DNA of 28,914 bases, taken from positions 1 through 28,914 of the forward strand of contig CAZXLQ010000022.1 of assembly GCA_964641945.1 (NCBI GenBank), given 5' to 3'. The notes beneath the pieces were generated by a model. That model was not told where the DNA came from. It saw nothing but the letters and a program-made list of their open reading frames with translations, and did no database searches. The stretch's first letter is position 1, and every line of letters starts with the position of its first letter. A program made the translations under genes and the position numbers. The stretch comes from JADIYM01 sp964641945 (lineage in GTDB: Bacteria; Acidobacteriota; Blastocatellia; UBA7656; JADIYM01). Positions 1-7,770 of the stretch are shown one piece after another.

Positions 1-97
1 GGGCAATGTCCCTCTCTTTCCAGTCGAGGTTCAGTCCGGCGGATAACTGGGCGAAGACGACATCGTCCGCTTCGAGGACCTCTACAAGCGCGGCTAG
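1..97 (-). other. possible partial downstream ORF, no start codon seen
   Basis: Read on the minus strand, the codon frame through position 97 stays open to the window edge and gives a protein-like sequence (ALVEVLEADDVVFAQL, then SAGLNLDWKERDIA). It overlaps the last codons of the glycosyltransferase gene that ends at 94. No ATG, GTG or TTG lies in this frame between the edge and about position 180, so the start is unresolved. It could be the 5' part of another cluster gene, a remnant, or chance. I do not recognise the product. Confidence 0.25.
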
Positions 98-1299
98 GGC
101 TTCCGGCCGGGCCGGAACGCCGCACCCTCCGATCGGCTGAACGCCTGCTCGTAGAGCGCGAGGACCGCCCCGATGATGCGGTCCTCGGAAAAGTCCCTTT
201 CCGCCCGCTGCCGCGCCGCGCGCCCCAGTCGCTCCCGCAGCGCGGGGTCTGCAGCCAGTCGGCCGAGGAGATCGGCGAGCTCGCCAACGTTTCCGGGCTC
301 GTGCAGCAATCCGGTTTCGCCTTCGACCACGGCGTCGATGATGCCGTAGATTCGCGAAGCCACCGCTGGAACGCCGCAGGCGGCCGCTTCGATGATCACG
401 ACCCCGAAGCCCTCGCGGTAGCTCGGCAGGCACAGGATCTCCGCAGCGGCCAGGAAACGCTCCGGCGCCGGCGTGTAGTCGTGGAATCGAAGCCGGTCCG
501 CATGGCCGCCCGCGAGCGAGCGAATCTCCGGGGCAACGTTCTCCTCGTCCGGTCCCACCAGGACGAGATGCAAGGCCGGGTGCCGGGAAGCTGCCGTCGC
601 GAACGCGCGCGCGAGGTCGAGAACGCCCTTGTCGCGCGTGAGGCGTCCGGCGTAGACGAGCAGGATTGCGTCGCCGGGTATCCCGAGCTCCCTGTGCATC
701 CTCAGTCTCGCCTCCGGGGCGGGCCTGAAACGGTCCAGGTTCACGCCGCTGATCGATCCGCCTCCCGGGACCTCGCACCTGCGCGCGGGCGGGATCACGC
801 CTTCGCGGCGGATGAAGTCGCGCTGCGAAACGCTGTCCACGAGCACCAGGCTGGCGCAGCGCGCGGTGACGCGATCCGCGGTCTTCAGGAGCAGCCGCAT
901 CGTTCCGGCGCGGTTCGCCCACACCTGCCCGGTGAACGTGTGGATGCGCACCGGCACCCCGGACAGCCGCGCGGCGAGCATCGCGAGCAACCCGCCCTTC
1001 GGGCTGTACGAATGGACGGCGTCGAAACGCTCGCGGACGAAGAGCCGTCTCAGCGCCGCGAGCGCCCGCAGGTCGAGCCAGGGCGCGATCCGGCGCTCGA
1101 TCGCGAGCGGGATGACGCGGACGTCCAGGCCGTAGTCGGCGAGCAAGGCCGCATCGTCCGTGTTGACCACCAGCGTCACCGCGTACCGCGACGACAGCCG
1201 GCGGAGATGCGGGATGAGGAAGAACCTGACGATGAGAACGCTGGTCGTCACGACGCAGACCCGCTTGCGTCCCGCGTCGTCGTCCGGGCGGTCGATCAT
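94..1299 (-). CDS. GT4-family (GT-B fold) glycosyltransferase
   Basis: A 401-residue retaining-type glycosyltransferase that probably adds one sugar from a nucleotide-sugar donor to the lipid-linked glycan at the cytoplasmic face. The N-terminal half (about 12-190) holds the acceptor-side Rossmann domain with HSYSPKGGLLAMLAARL at 96-112. The donor domain begins at VYAGRLTRDKGV (215-226). The GT4 EX7E-type segment is at 295-304 (E in SYREGFGVVIIE), followed by AAACGVPAV. Length is normal for the family. The segment HTFTGQVWA resembles PglA-like glycosyltransferases that act on amino-sugar lipid intermediates, but donor and acceptor cannot be read from sequence. The ATG at 1299 lies 12 bases after the preceding SDR stop, so it is the last recognisable gene of the run in this window. 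Confidence 0.9.
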   Translation of the reverse strand: MIDRPDDDAGRKRVCVVTTSVLIVRFFLIPHLRRLSSRYAVTLVVNTDDAALLADYGLDVRVIPLAIERRIAPWLDLRALAALRRLFVRERFDAVHSYSPKGGLLAMLAARLSGVPVRIHTFTGQVWANRAGTMRLLLKTADRVTARCASLVLVDSVSQRDFIRREGVIPPARRCEVPGGGSISGVNLDRFRPAPEARLRMHRELGIPGDAILLVYAGRLTRDKGVLDLARAFATAASRHPALHLVLVGPDEENVAPEIRSLAGGHADRLRFHDYTPAPERFLAAAEILCLPSYREGFGVVIIEAAACGVPAVASRIYGIIDAVVEGETGLLHEPGNVGELADLLGRLAADPALRERLGRAARQRAERDFSEDRIIGAVLALYEQAFSRSEGAAFRPGRKP

Positions 1300-1311
1300 G
1301 GCCGGGTGCTT

Positions 1312-2259
1312 CTAGCCGAGATCGCCACGCCAGGCGGCGACGAGCTCTTCCAGCCCCTGCTCGATCGACACGGAGTACCGATAGCCGAGCTCGCGTTCGA
1401 TCCGTTCGCTCGAATACACGGTGCGGCTGGTCAGCCCCCGGATGCGGCCCATCGTCAGGGGGTTCCGGGGGATCCAGGAAGTCATTCGGGCCAGCAGCCT
1501 TACGGGCTTCTCCGGCAACCGCAGCCAGGGTGGCCGGACGCCCAGCGCACGGGCGATGGCCGCGGCAAACGCTTCAACGGTGATCTGCCTGGCGAGATTG
1601 TAGGTTCGCGCGCTCGCAGCCGGCTGCGTTCCGGCCAGCGCGAGCGCTCGTGCCACATCGGATACGTGCACGTAGTTCAGGATGGCGCCGGGTCTCCCGA
1701 TGTAGAAGAACGCGCCGCGCCTCGCCAGGGCGAACATGGCAAGCAGTGAACGGTCGCGCATGCCGACGCCCAGGATCTTGCACGGCCGCAGGATCGAGTA
1801 CGGGAACCCGCTCGCGGCCGCCCGCGCCGACACCAGTTGGTCGGCTTCGGTCTTGGTGACCTCGTACTCGCCCTCCGGATGCGGCGGCTCGTCCTCGGTC
1901 ACCAGTCCGGTCGGATGAGGCCCGTAGGCGCCCACGCTCGAGAGCTGCACCCACCGCCCGATCCGGCCGGCGGCTGCCGCCAGCAGGTTCCTGGTCCCGT
2001 CGACGTTGGTCGCGCGCATCCGGGCCTCGTCGCGCGTCTCGCCGGCGCAGTGGTACAGCACGTCGAGGCCGTCGACGAAGGCCGAGAGCTCGTCCGGAGG
2101 ACCGTTCAGGTCCGCGCGAACGCGCTCGATGCCGGGCGGGGTCGCGCCGTCTCCGCCGTCCCGCCGCGTCAGGATCCGGACACGGTCGCCGCGCGCGGCG
2201 AGTTGCTCGACCACGAGGCGGCCGACGAAACCGGTCGCGCCCGTGACGCCGGCGATCAA
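1312..2259 (-). CDS. NAD(P)-dependent sugar epimerase/dehydratase (extended SDR)
   Basis: A 315-residue extended short-chain dehydrogenase/reductase. The nucleotide-binding motif GATGFVG is at 7-13, the Ser region QLSSVGAYG at 105-113 and the catalytic YEVTK at 132-136. Such proteins epimerise, dehydrate or reduce nucleotide sugars; the exact reaction is not readable. The frame is open for 88 codons further upstream, but that part is an arginine-rich shadow of the 2-epimerase gene. The start I choose is the TTG at 2259, which overlaps the 2-epimerase stop as TTGA, so the two genes are probably translationally coupled. It sits between a UDP-sugar 2-epimerase and a glycosyltransferase, a pairing seen in amino-sugar pathways. 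A 4-epimerase or 4-reductase role is possible. Confidence 0.85.
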   Translation of the reverse strand: MIAGVTGATGFVGRLVVEQLAARGDRVRILTRRDGGDGATPPGIERVRADLNGPPDELSAFVDGLDVLYHCAGETRDEARMRATNVDGTRNLLAAAAGRIGRWVQLSSVGAYGPHPTGLVTEDEPPHPEGEYEVTKTEADQLVSARAAASGFPYSILRPCKILGVGMRDRSLLAMFALARRGAFFYIGRPGAILNYVHVSDVARALALAGTQPAASARTYNLARQITVEAFAAAIARALGVRPPWLRLPEKPVRLLARMTSWIPRNPLTMGRIRGLTSRTVYSSERIERELGYRYSVSIEQGLEELVAAWRGDLG

Positions 2260-3353
2260 GCGCCGGGTCCCGCAGCGAGCAGCCCGACGATCTTGCCGCC
2301 GGCGTCCCCGTCGCCGTAGAGGCGCGCGTCCCAGTCCGGCGCCGCACCCTCGAGCCGGGCGAGCGCGCTCAGGATGCGCCGGCGGTCCGCACCGGCGAGC
2401 ACGTTGTATCCGCCCTCGACGAGCTCGAGCCACTCCGTCTCGTCGCGCATCGTCACGCACGGCTTGCGGAAGAAGTACGCCTCCTTCTGCAGCCCGCCGC
2501 TGTCGGTGAGCACCGCGCGGCACCGCTGCAGGAGATGCAGCATGTCGAAGTAGCCGACCGGCTCGATGACCTTCACCGTACGGGGCTCGATCGAGAAGGA
2601 TGCGAGTTTCTTCGCGGTCCGCGGATGGAGCGGCAGGATCAGCCCGACGCGCTCCGCGAGCTCGTCGAGCGCGGCCATGATCTCGGCGAGCCGCGCGGGG
2701 TCGTCGGTATTCTCCGCGCGGTGGACGGTCGCGAGGTAGAAACCCCGATCGAGATCCCGGACCAGAGACTCGGCCTGCGCGCTCGGCGCCGCCAGGCGCG
2801 CGTAGAAGAGCGCCGCGTCGTACATCACGTCGCCCACGTTCGACACCCGTGCGCCGGCCAGGCCTTCCCGCTCGAGGTTGCGCACGGCCGTGGCCGTGGG
2901 GCAGAACAGCCAGCTCGATGTGTGATCGGCGAGGACGCGATTGATCTCCTCGGGCATGCGCCGGTTGAACGAGCGCAACCCCGCCTCGACGTGCGCGACC
3001 GGGATGTGCAGCTTCGCCGCGGCGAGGGCGCCCGCGAGCGTGCTATTCGTGTCGCCGTAAACGAGCACCGCGTCCGGCTTGCGCTCGAGCAGCACCTGCT
3101 CGATGCCTGCGAGCATGCGGCCGGTCATCTCGCCGTGCAGCGCACCGCCGATTCCCAGGTTGTGGGCCGGCTCCGGGATCTGCATCTCCCGGAAGAAGAC
3201 CTCCGACATGTTGTCGTCGTAGTGCTGGCCGGTGTGGACGATCAGCTCCTCGATCGCGGGCAGCCCCGCGGCCGGCGCGGACGCGATCGCGCGCGAGACC
3301 ACCGCCGCCTTGACGAACTGCGGGCGGGCGCCGACGATCGTGACGATGCGCAT
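2256..3353 (-). CDS. wbpI: UDP-sugar 2-epimerase, non-hydrolysing (WbpI/WecB family)
   Basis: A 365-residue non-hydrolysing UDP-HexNAc C2-epimerase. Visible landmarks are VGARPQFVKAAVVSRA near the N-terminus, HVEAGLRSFNRRMPEEINR at 121-139, TVHRAENT, and TDSGGLQKEAYFFRKP with RDETEW near the C-terminus. The pattern NMSEVFF...HGEMTGRML and the FFRKP/RDETEW stretch match WbpI (UDP-2,3-diacetamido-glucuronate to mannuronate epimerase) better than housekeeping WecB. WbpD- and WbpE-like genes elsewhere in the window support that reading; conversion of UDP-GlcNAc to UDP-ManNAc remains the alternative. The ATG at 3353 follows the preceding gene's stop by three bases, and the 3' end overlaps the next start, so this is part of one operon. 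Confidence 0.88.
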   Translation of the reverse strand: MRIVTIVGARPQFVKAAVVSRAIASAPAAGLPAIEELIVHTGQHYDDNMSEVFFREMQIPEPAHNLGIGGALHGEMTGRMLAGIEQVLLERKPDAVLVYGDTNSTLAGALAAAKLHIPVAHVEAGLRSFNRRMPEEINRVLADHTSSWLFCPTATAVRNLEREGLAGARVSNVGDVMYDAALFYARLAAPSAQAESLVRDLDRGFYLATVHRAENTDDPARLAEIMAALDELAERVGLILPLHPRTAKKLASFSIEPRTVKVIEPVGYFDMLHLLQRCRAVLTDSGGLQKEAYFFRKPCVTMRDETEWLELVEGGYNVLAGADRRRILSALARLEGAAPDWDARLYGDGDAGGKIVGLLAAGPGA

Positions 3354-3356
3354 CGG

Positions 3357-4679
3357 CTAGCGTCCGATGATCCGCAGGAGTGGCCGGAGCGTGTGGCGGA
3401 ACGTGAGCGGCGTCTGGCCCCAGATCCGCATCAGCCACGGCCGCAGGCCGGTGCCCAGGAGCAGTCGCTGCAGCGTGCTCGAGGTGACCCGCTTCCACGC
3501 GTAAGCGGGGCTCGCGAGCAGGGCGCTGCGGAAGGAAGCCGCGTCGTAGGGCTGCGCGGCCAGCGGCCTGGAGCGCGCCGCGACCTCGCGCTCGAGCACG
3601 TCGTCGAACCCCCCGATGAACGTCTGGTACGAGTTGGCCGGGTTCTGCGCGACCTCGGCGAACGCGCGATCGACCATGCGCTGAAGGCCGGCGGTGTCGC
3701 GCAGCGCGGCGATCACGTCGGCGAAGTTCGAGAAATCCTTCCTGAGCGGGATGTAGTGCCGGCCGGGCGCGAGCACGCCCGAGTACTCGCCCTCGAAGAG
3801 CACCATCGCCGTGCGCAGCGCGGCGGCCTCGAAGCAGCGCGGAGAGATCTGGTTCAGCCGGATCCTGCCCTCGTGCGGCAGCAGGAACTTCGCCTGCACC
3901 TCCTCGAAGCCCGCCTGGGGATGCTCGGCGACGTAAGCATCGACCTGCTTCTGGATCTCCCCGGTGAAGTCGAACACGCTCGCGCCGCTCTCCACGCCGA
4001 GCATCGCCTTGCACGAAGCGACGAATGCCGTCCACTTCGCGCCGTACAGCCGATCCGACTCGGCATAGGAGACGTCCAGTCGCAGCCCCGAGCCTTCCGC
4101 CTTCCGCATGAAGCGTTCGGCGATCTGCCATTTCTCGAGTCCGAGCGCGCCGAGCCAGAAGGGGGGCTTGCGCGTGCGGTAGCCCACGTCGATCGGGCGG
4201 GCGGCGATCGGGGCGACCGTCCGGGAGACGAGGGCCTCCGGCACGTATCCGGTGAGGTTGTTGATCTTCGTGATCCCAGGAAGTCGCTCCGCGGGGTAGA
4301 CCTTCTCGATCTCCGGGGTCGGCACGCAGGTGAACAGCACGTCGACGCCGAGAAAGCGCAGCACCTCGTGCACCCGGTCGATCATCCGGTACTCGTCCTG
4401 GATGAAAGCCGCCTTGAGGCCCGGAAAGTCGTGCACCCGCTGCCGCGCGGCCTGGCTGATGTAGTGGTCCACGTAGTAGCCGAGCGCGGTCGAGTAGTGG
4501 ATCACGACGGCGTCGAAGCGCGCGAGATCGAGTCGGCTCGGCAGCTCCCGGATGAACGAGAGCTCGAAGACGTTGTGACGCGAGAACCGGCGAAACGCGT
4601 CGAGGTGATCGGTCACCGTCGATGCGTCCGCGCCCCGGGCGGGGCGGTTGCACAGGAGCAGGACGTTCAGCTTTCGCAT
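3357..4679 (-). CDS. glycosyltransferase-like protein, paralogue A
   Basis: A 440-residue protein without a family I can name with certainty. The N-terminal half resembles a GT-B acceptor domain (MRKLNVLLLCNRPARGADAST, VVIHYSTALGYYV, FIQDEYR at 92-98, DVLFTCVPTPEIEKVY). The C-terminal half carries FEAAALRTAMVLFEGEYSG, like the donor site of glycosyltransferases in the Glyco_trans_1_2 group. The segment VESGASVFDFTGE is highly conserved with the second copy at 9705-11114. No signal peptide or membrane segment is evident. It lies 30 bases downstream of the WbmF-like gene and 3 bases before the WbpI-like gene, in the sugar-synthesis run. A role in transferring one of the uronamide residues is inference; a non-catalytic partner protein is also possible. 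Confidence 0.75.
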   Translation of the reverse strand: MRKLNVLLLCNRPARGADASTVTDHLDAFRRFSRHNVFELSFIRELPSRLDLARFDAVVIHYSTALGYYVDHYISQAARQRVHDFPGLKAAFIQDEYRMIDRVHEVLRFLGVDVLFTCVPTPEIEKVYPAERLPGITKINNLTGYVPEALVSRTVAPIAARPIDVGYRTRKPPFWLGALGLEKWQIAERFMRKAEGSGLRLDVSYAESDRLYGAKWTAFVASCKAMLGVESGASVFDFTGEIQKQVDAYVAEHPQAGFEEVQAKFLLPHEGRIRLNQISPRCFEAAALRTAMVLFEGEYSGVLAPGRHYIPLRKDFSNFADVIAALRDTAGLQRMVDRAFAEVAQNPANSYQTFIGGFDDVLEREVAARSRPLAAQPYDAASFRSALLASPAYAWKRVTSSTLQRLLLGTGLRPWLMRIWGQTPLTFRHTLRPLLRIIGR

Positions 4680-4709
4680 CGAACCGGCGTGGTCGATTGC
4701 GCGCTCGCC

Positions 4710-5762
4710 TCAGGCCGCTCGCATGTGCCGGTCGTGCTGCGCGATCGTCGCCCTGATGAGCGGGAGGTTGGTGCGGGTCCACTCGACGGTCTGCGCGAGG
4801 CCCGCGTCGATGCCGACCCGTGCGCGGAACCCGAGCTCGCGCTCCGCCTTGACGGTACTGCCGTAGCGCTTCCCGGAGTGATCCCAGGCGCGCCGGGGCA
4901 GATGCGCGACGCCCCCCTTGTTGCCGGTCAGCGCATTGATCCTCTCGGCGAGCTCGCGGATCGTCGTCTCCTTCCCGCTCGCGACGTTGTAGGCCTCGCC
5001 GGCATGTCCCCTCAGGGCGCACGCGATCAGGCCTTCCGCCACGTCGGTGGCATAGATGAAATCGCGCGTCGCGATGCCCTCGTTCTCGAGCGGGAGCGGC
5101 TCGCCGTTCAGCGCCTTGAAGATGAACGTCGGGGTGACGTTCCGCCAGATGGTTGCGGGGGTCCCGCGCCAGCGACCAGCGCCGAGGATCTCGCCCGGCC
5201 CGTACACGTTCTGGAAGCGCGCGCGGACGGTCGGCAGGCCGTGCTGGCCGTGGTAGTAGACGGAATAGAACTCGCCGAAGATCTTGGACATGGAGTAGGG
5301 GCTGTCCTGCTTCAGCGCGACGATGTCCGTCTCCTCGGTGGCAGTCGCGGTTTCGAAGGTCTTCACCGCGACCGAGCAGCCGGCGGAGGAATACACGACC
5401 TTCTTGAGCGCCTTGAACCGCTTGAGGCGCTCGTACAGCTTGAGGGTCGTGAGCGTGTTGTTCGCGTGATCGGCGAGCGGGTCGTGGATCGAGCTCTGGT
5501 TGCCGTGGTAGGTGCAGAGGTGGAAGACGTAGTCGTACTCGTCCGCGAGGCTCCCGAGCAGCGCGTCGTCGGTGATGGAGGTCTCCGAGAACACCACGCG
5601 CGAATCGTCGGGCACGTTCACGCGCTCGGCCGAAAGCAGGTTGTCGACGATGTGCACCCGCGCAGCGCCGAGCGCGAGCAGGCGCCTTACCAGGTTGCTG
5701 CCCACGAATCCGGCGCCACCGGTCACCAGCGCGGTACAGCCCTTCATCGTCGCGTCGTGCAT
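4710..5762 (-). CDS. wbmF: WbmF-like NAD-dependent sugar epimerase (SDR)
   Basis: A 350-residue extended SDR. The cofactor motif GGAGFVGSNL begins at 15, VVYSSAGCS is at 122-130 and the catalytic YSMSK is at 156-160. From memory of family sequences it matches Bordetella WbmF closely across the whole length, for example HGNQSSIHDPLADH, FQNVYGPGEILGAGRWRGT and PLPLENEGIATRDFI. WbmF is one of the SDR enzymes implicated in making the 2,3-diacetamido-galacturonic acid-type sugars of Bordetella O-antigen. The frame extends 61 codons upstream over the neighbouring gene, but the ATG at 5762 has an AGGGG ribosome site six bases before it and aligns with the family start; another ATG at 5747 is less well placed. 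It ends the WbmH-WbmG-WbmF trio. Confidence 0.9.
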   Translation of the reverse strand: MHDATMKGCTALVTGGAGFVGSNLVRRLLALGAARVHIVDNLLSAERVNVPDDSRVVFSETSITDDALLGSLADEYDYVFHLCTYHGNQSSIHDPLADHANNTLTTLKLYERLKRFKALKKVVYSSAGCSVAVKTFETATATEETDIVALKQDSPYSMSKIFGEFYSVYYHGQHGLPTVRARFQNVYGPGEILGAGRWRGTPATIWRNVTPTFIFKALNGEPLPLENEGIATRDFIYATDVAEGLIACALRGHAGEAYNVASGKETTIRELAERINALTGNKGGVAHLPRRAWDHSGKRYGSTVKAERELGFRARVGIDAGLAQTVEWTRTNLPLIRATIAQHDRHMRAA

Positions 5763-5768
5763 GCGGTT

Positions 5769-5773
5769 CCCCT
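5769..5773 (-). promoter_or_regulatory. ribosome binding site deciding the WbmF-like start
   Basis: AGGGG on the minus strand, six bases before the ATG at 5762. It favours this start over the long upstream extension of the frame and over the ATG at 5747. Confidence 0.55.
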
Positions 5774-5781
5774 GCCTTGCT

Positions 5782-6720
5782 TCAGCCCTTGCCCGGGGGC
5801 GGCGCGAGGTGGCTGAAGATCGCGCCCACGCCGTACTCGTCGTACCACTGCAGCGTGCGACGAACCGAGTCCGCGAAGGACACTTTGGCCCGCCACCCGA
5901 ACGCTCGCTCGGCGGCCGAGGCGTCGAGCACGACGGCCGGCACATCGTCGGCGCCGGGCGGCACCACCGGCACCGGTTCGGCGAGCTCGATCCCGAGGTA
6001 CTCGGCCACGACGTCGAACACCTCCTTGATCGTGTGTCCTTCGCCGGTCGAGACGTTGTAGATTCCCGTCGGCGCCCCGGGCGCGAGGGCTCGGTCCATG
6101 AACTCGAGGAAATCCTGGAGATCCAGGAAGTCGCGGACGGTGTCGCTGCAGAAGCACTTCTGTCCCGCCTTGAGACGCTTGTAGAACGTCGGGATCGGCC
6201 CGATCGCGAGCCGCGGGCCGGTGACGTTCGCGAGCCGCAACGAGACGTAGGGCAGGCCGGACATGGCGACGTACTGCTCGCCCGCAGCCTTCGAAATGCC
6301 GTAGCTCGTGAACGGGGACACCGGATGATCGGCCGGGATCGGGACCTGCTTCGGCCGGCCGTAGCAGAGCGCGGTCTGGAAGTTCACGAACCGCTGCACC
6401 TGCAGCCGGCGCGCGGCGTCGACCACGTTGATCGTTCCCGTGACGTTGGTTGCGGCGTCTTCGCGCCAGTCCGTCGGATCCTTGTAGGCCGCGGCGCTGT
6501 GGATCACCCACTGCGGCGCGAACCGGTCGAACTCGCGGTCGACCAGCGCCCGATCCGCGATGCTGCCCTCGACGATCTGAACGGCTGGAATGGACGGCAG
6601 CGCTTCGCGGTGACCGGTCGCGAAATTGTCGATGACGAGGATCTCGTGCCCGGCGGGCACCAGCCGGTCGACCAGGTTGGCGCCGAGGCAGCCGGCGCCG
6701 CCGGTGATCAGGGTGCGCAC
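5782..6720 (-). CDS. wbmG: WbmG-like NAD-dependent sugar epimerase (SDR)
   Basis: A 312-residue extended SDR with GGAGCLG at 7-13, NFQTALCYG at 113-121 and the catalytic YGISK at 140-144. The residue at the usual catalytic Ser position is Thr116, a feature shared with the next SDR and with the Bordetella WbmG/WbmH type. NVTGPRLAIGPIPTFYKRL and QKCFCSDTVRDFLD match Bordetella WbmG as I recall it. The likely role is C4 or C5 epimerisation of a UDP-2,3-diacetamido-uronic acid for O-antigen. Translation starts at a GTG (6720), one base after the TGA of the WbmH-like gene, so coupling is expected. The family length is normal and the gene looks intact. Confidence 0.9.
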   Translation of the reverse strand: MRTLITGGAGCLGANLVDRLVPAGHEILVIDNFATGHREALPSIPAVQIVEGSIADRALVDREFDRFAPQWVIHSAAAYKDPTDWREDAATNVTGTINVVDAARRLQVQRFVNFQTALCYGRPKQVPIPADHPVSPFTSYGISKAAGEQYVAMSGLPYVSLRLANVTGPRLAIGPIPTFYKRLKAGQKCFCSDTVRDFLDLQDFLEFMDRALAPGAPTGIYNVSTGEGHTIKEVFDVVAEYLGIELAEPVPVVPPGADDVPAVVLDASAAERAFGWRAKVSFADSVRRTLQWYDEYGVGAIFSHLAPPPGKG

Positions 6721-6721
6721 G

Positions 6722-7660
6722 TCACTTTTTCTCGGCGTGTTTCAGGTGGGTGTAGCCACCCTGTACGCCGAACTCGCGGTAGTACTCGACCGACCTGCGG
6801 CACAGATCCGAGAGCGGCGTGAAGGTCATGGTGCCGAAGTCCTTGAAGGTACGCGAGGGGTCGAGCAGGATCGAAGGCGCGTCGTCCGGGGAGAGTTCGC
6901 GGACCTCTGGCTGGGGGTAGGGTTTGATCCCGAGCGCCTCGACGATCGCGTCGTAGAGCTCCTTGATCGCGATATCCTTGCCCGACGAGAAGTGGTACGG
7001 GCCGCTGCCGACGCCATCGATTGCCCGAACCACCTGCCGCGCGAGGTCGCCGTTGAACACGAAATCGCGGCGCGCCTTCGTCACGAAGCACTGCTTGCCC
7101 GTGGTCAGCCGCTGGAAGAAGACCGGCAGCGGGCCGCTCACGCAGCGGGGGCCGATGACGTTCGCCAGGCGGAAGGTCACGTAATCGACGCCCGACAGCC
7201 GCAGAAACTCCTCGGTGGTGGTCTTGGTGATCGAGTAGCTCGAGTTGTCCGGGTTGATCGGGTGCCCCAGCGTTATCGGCTGCTCCAGCGGCTTCACGCC
7301 ATAGCAGAGCGCCGTCTGAAAGTAGACGAAGCGCCTGACCTTGAAGTCCTTCGCCGCGGCGATCAGGTTCGCGCCGCCGACGGTGTTGGTGAGCGAGTCG
7401 TTGTACCAGTCGTTCGGGTCCTTGTAGGACGCCGCGCAGTGCACGATCGCGTCCGGGCGGAAGTCGCCCACCCATCGGTCGACGAGCGCCTTGTCCGCGA
7501 TGGTGTCGTAGACGTTCCTTAGGTGCGGCTGGTCGGGCAGATGCTCGCGACGCCCGGTGGCGAGATTGTCGATGTTCACGACCTCGTCGCCTCGGGCGAG
7601 CAGCAACTCAGCGACATGCGAGCCGATCTGGCCGCTGCCGCCGGAAATGAGGATGCGCAT
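6722..7660 (-). CDS. wbmH: WbmH-like NAD-dependent sugar epimerase (SDR)
   Basis: A 312-residue extended SDR, paralogous to its downstream neighbour. Motifs are GGSGQIG at 7-13, YFQTALCYG at 113-121 (Thr116 in the catalytic Ser place) and YSITK at 142-146. The stretches GGYTHLKH near the end, CFVTKARRDFVF and PDDAPSILLDPSRT agree with Bordetella WbmH. Bordetella WbmH and WbmG are related SDRs thought to act on UDP-linked diacetamido-uronic acids; the specific carbon each inverts is not settled by sequence. The ATG at 7660 has GAGG six bases upstream. It follows the amidotransferase gene after a 110-base gap, one of the larger gaps in the left half, so a secondary promoter there is possible but none is convincing. 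Confidence 0.9.
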   Translation of the reverse strand: MRILISGGSGQIGSHVAELLLARGDEVVNIDNLATGRREHLPDQPHLRNVYDTIADKALVDRWVGDFRPDAIVHCAASYKDPNDWYNDSLTNTVGGANLIAAAKDFKVRRFVYFQTALCYGVKPLEQPITLGHPINPDNSSYSITKTTTEEFLRLSGVDYVTFRLANVIGPRCVSGPLPVFFQRLTTGKQCFVTKARRDFVFNGDLARQVVRAIDGVGSGPYHFSSGKDIAIKELYDAIVEALGIKPYPQPEVRELSPDDAPSILLDPSRTFKDFGTMTFTPLSDLCRRSVEYYREFGVQGGYTHLKHAEKK

Positions 7661-7770
7661 GGATGGCCTCGAAGACTGCGGAAATTATTGAATCTTAGCC
7701 GACTTGGAGCCTTTCCCCTCGGCTGTGTTGCGGCGCGGCAGAGGCGCGGGGCGGTGCGCCGCGAAGTGCG
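7661..7770. other. intergenic gap with GC hairpin
   Basis: This 110-base gap separates the amidotransferase stop from the WbmH-like start. It contains an inverted repeat (GGCGC at 7743-7747 pairing with GCGCC at 7756-7760) without a following T-run, so it is not a typical rho-independent terminator. The part nearest the WbmH-like ATG is A/T-rich, but I found no well-spaced -35/-10 pair. Its function is unknown. Confidence 0.3.

Noticed and set aside
301..1749. A plus-strand open frame of 482 codons
   Set aside because: It crosses the convincing glycosyltransferase and SDR genes on the other strand and has no recognisable domain.
3043..5022. A second minus-strand frame of 659 codons
   Set aside because: It overlaps the WbpI-like, GT-like and WbmF-like genes out of frame and is Arg/Ala/Pro-rich, the typical look of a GC shadow.
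2535..5816. A plus-strand open frame of 1093 codons antisense to four genes
   Set aside because: It is Arg/Val/Asp/Glu-rich without family motifs, and mirrors the codon frame of well-recognised minus-strand enzymes; high GC at third positions removes antisense stops.
7661..7770. Possible promoter before the WbmH-like gene
   Set aside because: A/T-rich bases near the start lack a properly spaced -35 box.
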